A stretch of DNA of 50,721 nt from positions 1 to 50,721 of the forward strand of contig CAZUGZ010000012.1 in assembly GCA_964620555.1 (NCBI GenBank), written 5' to 3'. Positions within the stretch are counted from its first letter, which is position 1. Every line of letters begins with the position of its first letter. The DNA is from JAPOQD01 sp964620555. GTDB taxonomy: Bacteria; Pseudomonadota; Gammaproteobacteria; Pseudomonadales; Halieaceae. The notes below the pieces were generated by a model. The model saw only the letters and a program-made list of their open reading frames with translations. It searched no databases and was not told the DNA's origin. This document shows positions 1-6,864 of the stretch, piece after piece. The position numbers and the translations under genes were made by a program.

Positions 1-1320
1 GCTGGACTTGTACAACAGGCTCAGCAGCATGGCATTGAGACCCACTGACTTGCCGGCACCGGTGGTGCCGGCGACCAGCAGGTGGGGCATCCAGGCCAGG
101 TCCGCGACCACCGGCTGGCCCGAAATGTTGTGGCCCAGCGCCAGGGTCAGGGGGGATTTTGAATTTTCAAAGGCTTGTGAAGACAATACCTCGCGCAGAT
201 TGACTATTTCCCGAACTTCGTTTGGGATCTCTATGCCCACCACTGATTTGCCGGCGATCACCTCAACCACCCGCACAGAGATTACCGCCAGCGAGCGGGC
301 CAGATCCTTGGCCAGGTTGGAAATTCGGTTTACCTTGACACCCGCCGCCGGCTGGATTTCAAAACGGGTAATCACCGGCCCGGGAAACACCGCCACTACT
401 TCTGCCGAGATACCAAAATCGGCCAGTTTCAATTCCAGCAATTTGGAGAGTTTCTGCAGGTCATCCCTGGAATAACCCTTGTCCGGGTCCCGTGTCTGTC
501 TGTCCAGCAGATCGAGCTTCGGCAGGGCGCCGTTTACCATGGAATCGAAGAGTGGCGGCTGGCGCTCCCGTTCTTCGCGGGCACTTTGCTTGACTTTCTC
601 CGGGACGGTTTCGATCTTGCGGGGCTTGCGAAGCTTCTCTTTTTCCAGGTGTTGTTCGATTTCGCCCTTGCGTTCCTGCCGATTTTTGTTCTGCTCGCGC
701 CAATCGAGCAATTTCCGCCAGCGAATGGCCAGCCGGCGTCCACTGTCCAGGGTCAGCCCCCCCACCTGCTCCATCAGCAGCAGCCAGCTCAGATTGGTAA
801 AGGCCGTCACCCCGAACAACAACACCGCCAACAGAATGAGGCGGCTGCCATTGGTGCTGAAATACTCTGTAAAGGCCTGGGCCACCGCCTGCCCCAGCAT
901 TCCCCCATATCCCTGGGGCAGCACGGAGTGGCCGACATCATTCATGGCGGCCAGTGCGGAGCCGGAAATCAACACCAGGATCAAACCGAGGCTGCGTACC
1001 AACACCGTCAACCAGTCGAATCCAGGATGTTCGTGGCGCCGCCGAAACAGGTCCCAGGCGCGGTAACCGAATATCAGGGGGAACAGGTAGGCCAGGTAAC
1101 CCAGCAGAGAAAACAATACGTCGGCCAACCAGGCGCCGGTCGCGCCGGCACTGTTGCCAATCCGCTCACCACTGCCGGTGGCCGACCAACCGGGATCATC
1201 CGGGGAATAACTGACCAAAGCCAGCAACAGATACAGGGCCAGGGCCGCAAACCCGATCAAAGCCCCTTCGCGTAGCCGCGGGCCGAGAAACTGTTTCAGG
1301 GTACTGGTCTGTTCCGCCAC
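1..1320 (-). CDS. ftsK: DNA translocase FtsK, N-terminal part (cut by window edge)
   Basis: FtsK is the septal DNA pump that resolves and segregates chromosome termini and helps assemble the divisome. The reading frame begins at a GTG at 1320 and stays open to base 1, giving about 440 residues. The N-terminus has four hydrophobic segments (for example ALIGFAALALYLLLAL, FSLLGYLAYLFPLIFGY, LILVLISGSALAA and LILLAVLLFGVTAF), as in the FtsK membrane domain. A charged linker follows, much shorter than in E. coli, and then the start of the translocase core with a Walker A motif GTTGAGKS at residues 418-425. The RecA-like remainder and the gamma domain lie outside the window. It is divergent from trxB, an arrangement also seen in Pseudomonas. 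The GTG start is inferred from the position of the first membrane segment, and no strong ribosome site precedes it. Confidence 0.95.
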   Translation of the reverse strand, partial: MAEQTSTLKQFLGPRLREGALIGFAALALYLLLALVSYSPDDPGWSATGSGERIGNSAGATGAWLADVLFSLLGYLAYLFPLIFGYRAWDLFRRRHEHPGFDWLTVLVRSLGLILVLISGSALAAMNDVGHSVLPQGYGGMLGQAVAQAFTEYFSTNGSRLILLAVLLFGVTAFTNLSWLLLMEQVGGLTLDSGRRLAIRWRKLLDWREQNKNRQERKGEIEQHLEKEKLRKPRKIETVPEKVKQSAREERERQPPLFDSMVNGALPKLDLLDRQTRDPDKGYSRDDLQKLSKLLELKLADFGISAEVVAVFPGPVITRFEIQPAAGVKVNRISNLAKDLARSLAVISVRVVEVIAGKSVVGIEIPNEVREIVNLREVLSSQAFENSKSPLTLALGHNISGQPVVADLAWMPHLLVAGTTGAGKSVGLNAMLLSLLYKSS

Positions 1321-1387
1321 GTTGCCTAACCGCCTGCGATTTCCGCAATTATGCAATATTTCAAAAGCTTAGCGCAACTTTTTAATC

Positions 1388-1401
1388 TTACTTGCAAGTA
1401 A
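1388..1401. promoter_or_regulatory. 14-bp perfect palindrome in the ftsK-trxB divergent region
   Basis: TTACTTGCAAGTAA is a perfect dyad 68 bp upstream of the ftsK start, in an AT-rich stretch unlike the surrounding coding DNA. It could be an operator for a dimeric regulator, but I cannot name one. The 339-bp gap 1321-1659 otherwise holds the trxB promoter and no credible gene. Small ORFs across it have no recognisable content. Confidence 0.3.
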
Positions 1402-1600
1402 ACACCCGTTTCTTTCACGATTCACCACGAGGAACAGAAACCCACAGTCAGCCAGTGTAATCGACCACAACCGAAAAACGCCAACGCCAGCGGGGTCAAT
1501 GCCGTTGCCCACAGATCCTCTTCGAGGAATAGCTGTGCGCCGGCGTACGGAGCACAGCATGATCCCACTGTGGCGAAACGGTCACCTGTCATACCAGCCT

Positions 1601-1629
1601 TTGCCATCGTTTCGGCTTGTCTCTATGAT
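1601..1629 (+). promoter_or_regulatory. Predicted sigma-70 promoter of trxB
   Basis: A -35 box TTGCCA (1601-1606) is followed after 17 bp by a -10 box TATGAT (1624-1629). Each box has one mismatch to consensus. A transcript starting near 1636 would have a short leader containing the ribosome site GGGAGGA and the trxB ATG at 1660. Confidence 0.5.
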
Positions 1630-1659
1630 GCGCAACTCGAAGGGAGGATTTCAATACCT

Positions 1660-2610
1660 ATGTGCGCAGCCCGGCATCACCGCCTGATCATCCTCGGTTC
1701 GGGTCCGGCGGGTTACACCGCCTGCATTTACGCAGCCCGAGCCAACCTGGCCCCGGTGCTGATTACCGGCATACAGCCGGGAGGTCAATTGACCACTACC
1801 ACGGATGTGGACAATTGGCCCGGTGAGGCGGAGGGACTGCAGGGTCCCGAGTTGATGCAACGCATGCTGCAGCACTGCGAACGATATGACAGTCAGGTGA
1901 TTTTCGATCACATCGAAAAGGTCGATCTCAGTGCCAGCCCCATGCTGTTGCAGGGTACGCACAGCTACTCCTGTGATGCGCTGATTATCGCCACCGGGGC
2001 TTCGGCCCAATATCTGGGTCTGCCCTCCGAGCAGGCCTTCATGGGCAAGGGTGTCAGCGCCTGTGCTACCTGCGATGGTTTTTTCTATCGCGATCAGAGG
2101 GTTGCAGTGATCGGTGGCGGCAATACTGCGGTCGAGGAAGCCCTGTACCTGTCCAATATTGCGTCCGAGGTGATCCTGGTGCATCGCCGGGATCGTCTGC
2201 GGGCAGAAAAGATGCTGCAACAGCGATTGTTCGAGCGAGAGCGCGAAGGCAAATTGCGAATTCGATGGAATCATCGACTGGTCGAAGTACTGGGTGACGA
2301 GCGCGGTGTGAACGCCGTCCGCCTGGAGTCCACTATCGACCAGCAGCGGGACAAGGTGGAGGTAGCGGGCGTGTTCATCGCCGTCGGGCACAAACCCAAC
2401 ACCGATCTGTTTGCCGGGCAACTGGACATGGAAAATGGCTACATTCGCATTCGCGGGGGTGCCGATGGCGATGCCACTGCCACCAGCCGCCCGGGTGTGT
2501 TCGCCGCAGGGGACGTCGGCGACCACATCTATCGACAGGCTGTTACCTCGGCCGGTTTTGGCTGCATGGCGGCACTGGATGCGGAGCGCTATCTCGACCA
2601 GGTGGGTTGA
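1660..2610 (+). CDS. trxB: Thioredoxin reductase
   Basis: This flavoenzyme passes electrons from NADPH through FAD to thioredoxin in the cytoplasm. The 316-residue product matches the family length. It has an N-terminal FAD-binding GSGPAGYTA, the redox-active CATCDG (Cys135 and Cys138), the NADPH-binding segment GGGNTAVEEALYLS followed by VHRRD, and the C-terminal FAD motif GVFAAGDV. The frame is open further upstream, but ATG 1660 is preceded by GGGAGGA at good spacing and gives the expected N-terminus, so the longer form is rejected. It is the first gene of a probable trxB-aat-bpt transcript, and aat begins 19 bp after its stop. Confidence 0.97.
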   Translation: MCAARHHRLIILGSGPAGYTACIYAARANLAPVLITGIQPGGQLTTTTDVDNWPGEAEGLQGPELMQRMLQHCERYDSQVIFDHIEKVDLSASPMLLQGTHSYSCDALIIATGASAQYLGLPSEQAFMGKGVSACATCDGFFYRDQRVAVIGGGNTAVEEALYLSNIASEVILVHRRDRLRAEKMLQQRLFEREREGKLRIRWNHRLVEVLGDERGVNAVRLESTIDQQRDKVEVAGVFIAVGHKPNTDLFAGQLDMENGYIRIRGGADGDATATSRPGVFAAGDVGDHIYRQAVTSAGFGCMAALDAERYLDQVG

Positions 2611-2629
2611 TCCAGGACTCCGGTTCAAG

Positions 2630-3346
2630 ATGGCACTGCCCGCGTCAATCAATCCCGATATCCTGGATTTCCCCGATACCCGGCAGGCGCTGACCGAGCC
2701 CAATGGATTGCTGGCAATCGGCGGCGACCTCAGCCTCCCCAGACTGCTGTGCGCCTACGAACGGGGGATTTTTCCCTGGTACCAGGTACCTCAGCCCATC
2801 CTCTGGTGGAGCCCCGACCCTCGGATGGTGTTGTTTGCCGACGAATTGAAAGTTTCGCGAAGCCTGCGCAGGACGCTGTGCCGGTCCGAGTTCCGGATTA
2901 CCGCCGACCGCGACTTCCAGGGGGTAGTGGCGGGCTGCGCCGCGCCGCGCCGGGGGAGCGGGGGCAGCTGGATCAGCGGGGCTATGGCGACTGCCTACGG
3001 AAATTTGCACCGGGCCGGTTATGCCCATTCAGTGGAAGTATGGGACCGGGAAGGGAGTTTGGTTGGCGGGCTCTACGGGGTGGCGCTGGGACAGGTATTC
3101 TTCGGCGAATCCATGTTCAGCAAGCAGGCCAATGCCTCCAAAATGGCACTGATGGCGACTCTGCGAATCCTGCAACAACGCCGCTACGCCGTTATGGATT
3201 GCCAGTTGGAAAGCGCGCACCTGGTTTCGCTGGGTGCCCGCGCCATCCCCAGGCTGGACTTTGAAAGGTATCTTGCACAAACTGTCGGCAGAAAGGGGCC
3301 CACCCCGGAATGGGCGCTGTCGATGGCCGCGGGAGAGTTGCTGTGA
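2630..3346 (+). CDS. aat: Leucyl/phenylalanyl-tRNA--protein transferase
   Basis: Aat transfers Leu or Phe from aminoacyl-tRNA to proteins with N-terminal Arg or Lys, marking them for ClpS/ClpAP degradation. The 238-residue product carries family hallmarks: NGLLAIGGDLS near the N-terminus, ERGIFPWY, WWSPDPRMVL, and the later GGLYGVALGQVFFGESMFS and DCQLESAHLVSLGA. ATG 2630 gives the usual MALPASINPDI-type start, although the frame is open upstream inside trxB. Its stop overlaps the GTG start of the next gene by 4 bp, so the two transferases are translationally coupled. Confidence 0.95.
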   Translation: MALPASINPDILDFPDTRQALTEPNGLLAIGGDLSLPRLLCAYERGIFPWYQVPQPILWWSPDPRMVLFADELKVSRSLRRTLCRSEFRITADRDFQGVVAGCAAPRRGSGGSWISGAMATAYGNLHRAGYAHSVEVWDREGSLVGGLYGVALGQVFFGESMFSKQANASKMALMATLRILQQRRYAVMDCQLESAHLVSLGARAIPRLDFERYLAQTVGRKGPTPEWALSMAAGELL

Positions 3347-4164
3347 CCTCTCATTTGAGTGATGTCAAGGTATTTACCACCGGCCCTCACGGTTGCGGCT
3401 ATTTGCCGGGCCGGGAGGCGACCACCCTGTTCCTGGACCCGGCGACTCCTGTGGATGCCCCACTCTACAATCAGTTATCACAGATTGGATTTCGTCGTTC
3501 CGGAAGTCACCTCTACCGTCCCCATTGCACCCGCTGCAAGGCCTGTGTGCCGGCCAGGATTCCGGTTGCGCGATTTCAACCGCGGGGCAGTCAAAAGCGC
3601 ACCTGGCAGCGCAACCGTAAACTGCTGGTGAGCGAAGTGGAGAACATCTCCAGCGGGGAATATTTCGATTTGTACCAGCGCTACATCGAGAACCGTCACC
3701 GCGACGGAGATATGTATCCTCCGCTGAGAGAGCAGTATGACTCATTCCTCACGGACGCCTGGGGCATGACCAGATACTTCCGCATCGAGCTCGATGGAAT
3801 GCTTCTGGGAGTGATCGTGACGGACCAGACGCCGCAGAGCCTGTCCGCCATCTATACCTTCTTCGATCCAGCCCCGGAACAGGCGAGGCGCAGCCTTGGC
3901 ACCTATGCCATCCTCTGGCTGATTGAATTGGCCCGGCAACTGGGATTGAGCTATCTCTATTTGGGCTACTGGATCAGGGATTGCCGGAAAATGGCGTACA
4001 AGAGCGAATTTCGACCGCTGCAACTCTATCGCAACGGCCTCTGGGTCACCTTGACCCACGCCAATGACGGCCTGGGTGGAGGTCCTTTGGCAGATATTGA
4101 AAAGGATAGCGAGAAATTGTCGGGAACCGCTGCACAGCAACTCGAAAGCGCACCGGGAAAGTGA
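3343..4164 (+). CDS. bpt: Aspartate/glutamate leucyltransferase (Bpt, also called Ate)
   Basis: The enzyme attaches Leu to proteins with N-terminal Asp or Glu, feeding them into the same Clp N-degron route as Aat. The 273-residue product shows the N-terminal HGCGYLPGREATTLFLDP block. It also has the two cysteine motifs typical of ATE-type transferases, namely CGY near the start and CTRCKAC in the middle, and LYLGYWIRDCRKMAYKSEF near the C-terminus. I chose GTG 3343 because it overlaps the aat stop (GTGA) and gives the canonical N-terminus. An ATG at 3310 would add 11 unconserved residues. In most relatives infA follows directly, but here gltA follows and infA lies about 38 kb away. Confidence 0.93.
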   Translation: MTSHLSDVKVFTTGPHGCGYLPGREATTLFLDPATPVDAPLYNQLSQIGFRRSGSHLYRPHCTRCKACVPARIPVARFQPRGSQKRTWQRNRKLLVSEVENISSGEYFDLYQRYIENRHRDGDMYPPLREQYDSFLTDAWGMTRYFRIELDGMLLGVIVTDQTPQSLSAIYTFFDPAPEQARRSLGTYAILWLIELARQLGLSYLYLGYWIRDCRKMAYKSEFRPLQLYRNGLWVTLTHANDGLGGGPLADIEKDSEKLSGTAAQQLESAPGK

Positions 4165-4226
4165 GGTTCAGACCCGCTGACCGGCGCTCGGCGCCCCTCC
4201 GACCAGCCCGGAAAGCGCTCCTGTAA

Positions 4227-4254
4227 TTGACTTTGGTGTCTGAGAGCCTATAGT
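4227..4254 (+). promoter_or_regulatory. Predicted sigma-70 promoter of gltA
   Basis: TTGACT (4227-4232) and TATAGT (4249-4254) are separated by 16 bp, a strong match placed 35 bp before the gltA ATG. It lies in the 124-bp gap after bpt, so gltA does not depend on read-through from trxB-aat-bpt. Confidence 0.6.
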
Positions 4255-4288
4255 TGCCCCCTTCCGGATCACGCAGCAGAAGCCCTTG

Positions 4289-5578
4289 ATGAACGACCAC
4301 GCCGCAGCCCTTTGTATTGAAGGGCGTGAAGGATGCATAGAATTGCCCGTCCACCGGGGTAGCATCGGTCCGGATGCGGTGGATGTCTCAGGTCTGAGTG
4401 GCAAGGGTTTGTTTACCTACGACCCGGGCTTCGTTTCAACCGCGGCCTGTGAATCCCAGATCACCTACATCGACGGCAACAAAGGCATTCTCCTGCACCG
4501 CGGCTATCCCATAGAACAGCTGGCGGAACATTCCGATTATCTGGAGACCTGCTACCTGTTGCTGTACGACGACTTGCCCACCGCCGCCCAGAAAGCAGAC
4601 TTTGAGAATACTGTTCGTTATCACAGCATGGTGCACGACCAACTGGCCTCCTTTTTCCAGGGGTTTCGTCGCGACGCCCATCCAATGGCGATTTTGTGTG
4701 GTGTAGTCGGTGCCCTGTCCGCCTTCTACCACGACTCACTGAATATATCCGACCCGCAACACCGCAAGATCGCAGCCTTCAGACTCATCGCCAAAATGCC
4801 GACGCTGGCGGCCATGAGTTACAAGTTTTCCATCGGTCAGCCCTTCATGTATCCGGACAACACACTGAGCTATGCGGAGAATTTTCTGCACATGATGTTC
4901 GGCACACCCTGTGAGCCGAGCAAGGTCAATCCGGTACTGGCCAGGGCCATGGATCTCATCCTGCTGCTGCATGCGGATCACGAACAGAACGCATCGACTT
5001 CCACGGTACGATTGGCCGGTTCTTCCGGGGCCAATCCCTTTGCCTGCATTGCTGCAGGGATCGCCGCACTGTGGGGGCCCTCCCATGGGGGCGCCAATGA
5101 AGCCGTGCTCACCATGCTGGAGGAAATAGGTGATGTCAGCCGCATTGATAAATTCGTTGCCCGCGCCAAGGACAAGGACGATCCCTACCGGCTGATGGGT
5201 TTCGGTCACCGGGTCTACAAAAACTTTGACCCGCGAGCCAGGATTATCAAGCAAGCCGCCGACCAGGTTTTCGCCGACCGGGGTGTTGAAACGGATCCCC
5301 TGCTGGCCATAGCCAAGCGCCTGGAAGAGATTGCCCTGCAGGACGAGTACTTCATCGAAAAGAAGTTGTACCCCAATGTGGACTTTTACTCCGGCGTCAT
5401 TCTCAAGTCCATCGGCATTCCCACCAGCATGTTCACCGTGATCTTTGCGGTGGGCAGAACGGTGGGGTGGATAGCCCACTGGAACGAAATGATCAGTGGC
5501 AATTACCGCATCGGCCGTCCGCGCCAGTTGTATACCGGCTACCATCAGCGCGACTATCTGCCCCTCGAACAACGTTGA
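4289..5578 (+). CDS. gltA: Citrate synthase (type II, hexameric)
   Basis: Condenses oxaloacetate and acetyl-CoA to citrate, the entry step of the TCA cycle. The 429-residue length is typical of the NADH-sensitive Gram-negative type. Catalytic positions are visible: the first His in GPSHGGANEA, the second in MGFGHRVYKNFDPRA, and the Asp in NVDFYSG. The start is ATG 4289, with a TTG directly before it also in frame. No clear Shine-Dalgarno sequence is seen. In Pseudomonas and relatives gltA is divergent from sdhC. Here sdhC lies 36 kb away at the other end of the block, still pointing in the opposite direction. Confidence 0.97.
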   Translation: MNDHAAALCIEGREGCIELPVHRGSIGPDAVDVSGLSGKGLFTYDPGFVSTAACESQITYIDGNKGILLHRGYPIEQLAEHSDYLETCYLLLYDDLPTAAQKADFENTVRYHSMVHDQLASFFQGFRRDAHPMAILCGVVGALSAFYHDSLNISDPQHRKIAAFRLIAKMPTLAAMSYKFSIGQPFMYPDNTLSYAENFLHMMFGTPCEPSKVNPVLARAMDLILLLHADHEQNASTSTVRLAGSSGANPFACIAAGIAALWGPSHGGANEAVLTMLEEIGDVSRIDKFVARAKDKDDPYRLMGFGHRVYKNFDPRARIIKQAADQVFADRGVETDPLLAIAKRLEEIALQDEYFIEKKLYPNVDFYSGVILKSIGIPTSMFTVIFAVGRTVGWIAHWNEMISGNYRIGRPRQLYTGYHQRDYLPLEQR

Positions 5579-5659
5579 ATTGTCCTGCGTATTCCACCGG
5601 GATTGGCAAACACAGCCCCGGGATTGCGCGATCCAATCCGGCTTGCACACCCCCCGATA

Positions 5660-5694
5660 CTGTATATAATCCTAGTTACTGGATATATGAACAA
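5660..5694 (+). promoter_or_regulatory. Two tandem LexA (SOS) boxes upstream of lexA
   Basis: CTGTATATAATCCTAG (5660-5675) and CTGGATATATGAACAA (5679-5694) resemble the CTGT-N8-ACAG consensus, with the typical TATAT core. They are spaced like the double boxes of lexA promoters in enterics. The first is the better match and the second is degenerate in its right half. Autoregulation of lexA by its product is the natural reading. Confidence 0.65.
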
Positions 5695-5713
5695 AGGTCC
5701 GAGGGGCTCTACC

Positions 5714-6373
5714 ATGCAATACGGTCCACAAAAGCTTACCGGCCGTCAGAGCCAGGTTCTGAACCTGATTCGCGACCACATCGAAGCTACCGGGTACCCG
5801 CCCACGCGCGCGGAAATATCCCGGGAACTGGGCTATCGTTCCGCCAATTCAGCCGAAGAACACCTCAAGGCACTGGCCCGCAAAGGTGCGATCGAATTGA
5901 TTGCCGGCACCTCTCGAGGCATCCGTTTGCGTAGCGGCGCCCGGAAACCGTCGGGCTTGCCCGTGGTCGGTAGAGTGGCGGCGGGCAACCCCATCCTGGC
6001 CCAGGAGCACATTGAAGACTACTGCGACATCGCACCCTCGTTCTTCAAACCGGCGGCTGATTATTTTTTGAAAGTTCGTGGCGACAGCATGATCGACGTC
6101 GGTATCCACGACAATGACCTGCTGGCAGTGCACTGCACCGCGGACGTGAAGGACGGCGATATCGTGGTCGTGCGCATCGACGATGAGGTAACGGTCAAAA
6201 AAATGCGGCTCAGCAGGGATAAATACAGGGTCTATCTGTTCCCGGAAAACCCCGATTACCAACCGCTGCAGGTGGATCTCCGGGAGCAGGAATTTGCTAT
6301 CGAAGGACTCAGTGTGGGGGTTCTACGGCGTGGTTGTCAGGGCAGCAGCGCAGCCCCGCGCCGCTACCGTTAG
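5714..6373 (+). CDS. lexA: LexA repressor / SOS response autoprotease
   Basis: LexA represses DNA-repair genes and cleaves itself when RecA filaments form. The 219-residue protein has the N-terminal winged helix-turn-helix (GYPPTRAEISRELGYRSANSAEEHLKAL, here interrupted only by description), an Ala90-Gly91 scissile bond in VAAGNP, and the catalytic dyad Ser125 (GDSM) and Lys162 (VTVKKM). ATG 5714 gives the family N-terminus MQYGPQKLT. The longer upstream frame would run through the operator. sulA, the usual neighbour in pseudomonads, is missing, and a truncated repeat element begins 17 bp after the stop. Confidence 0.96.
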   Translation: MQYGPQKLTGRQSQVLNLIRDHIEATGYPPTRAEISRELGYRSANSAEEHLKALARKGAIELIAGTSRGIRLRSGARKPSGLPVVGRVAAGNPILAQEHIEDYCDIAPSFFKPAADYFLKVRGDSMIDVGIHDNDLLAVHCTADVKDGDIVVVRIDDEVTVKKMRLSRDKYRVYLFPENPDYQPLQVDLREQEFAIEGLSVGVLRRGCQGSSAAPRRYR

Positions 6374-6390
6374 GGAACCACTGATCAATT

Positions 6391-6516
6391 GCTGCGCGGA
6401 CCGGAAGACGCTGAAGGCATGGTTGACACTATGTCGAAGCGGCTGGAGGGAACACACCCTGTCACAGCGAGGAGATCGGCGTTCGCAATGGAAGGTCGGT
6501 GCAATATGCGGGTTAG
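6391..6516 (-). repeat. TIR element family A, copy 1 (truncated)
   Basis: Bases 6391-6516 align closely to the reverse complement of the full copies at 32458-32641 and 42158-42339. Shared blocks include GCGCGGACCGGAAGACGC and CACTATGTCGAAGCGGC. This copy keeps one terminus (ATATGCGGGTTAG) but lacks about 55 bp, including the other terminal repeat. It fills the space between the lexA stop and the stop of the small leftward gene, ending 4 bp from the latter. Confidence 0.8.
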
Positions 6517-6520
6517 TCGC

Positions 6521-6766
6521 TCAGTGGAGGATGTGCGGCCGTTCCAATTCTTCCAGGTCCACTTCCGCTGTCTGGGATAATTGACCGACTGCCTGCATCC
6601 CGGCCTCGAACATGGCACGTGCCACATCGAGGGTAGAGTTGGTCAGGTAGGCACGGGATTCCTCGGAAAATTGAATTATAACCAGGGGCTCTCCGTTGTC
6701 CTCTATCCTGTGCAGCGCAATATCACCGTTATCGAGCTCCACGATTTCCAAAAAGGATGCAGCCAC
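6521..6766 (-). CDS. Conserved-looking small acidic protein of unknown function
   Basis: An 81-residue product (N-terminus VAASFLEIVELDNGDIAL) reads like a folded small protein: a beta-rich N-terminal half (DIALHRIEDN, PLVIIQFS), then a helical region (TLDVARAMFEAGMQAVGQL) and an acidic tail. No motif identifies a function. GTG 6766 has GAGG six bases upstream and is preferred over GTG 6778. It is co-directional with topA, starting 98 bp after the topA stop, and small genes occupy this lexA-topA interval in pseudomonads too. Its stop lies against repeat copy 1, so the C-terminal residues may have been altered by that insertion. Confidence 0.65.
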   Translation of the reverse strand: MAASFLEIVELDNGDIALHRIEDNGEPLVIIQFSEESRAYLTNSTLDVARAMFEAGMQAVGQLSQTAEVDLEELERPHILH

Positions 6767-6864
6767 ACCCGACCTCACTGTTTTCCATACTTCACGGCTA
6801 TTCTACCAGATATCGCATATCGCGGTACACACCCCGGGGAACCGCTGATACGAAGTGCAGACTC

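Noticed and set aside
1651..2703. Long minus-strand open frame opposite trxB
   Set aside because: It lies fully antisense to a clear enzyme gene, shares no family pattern, and is explained by codon bias in GC-rich DNA.
4165..4288. Shared repeat at the two junctions of the 37-kb block
   Set aside because: I compared this gap with 41682-41941 by eye and saw no convincing direct or inverted repeat.
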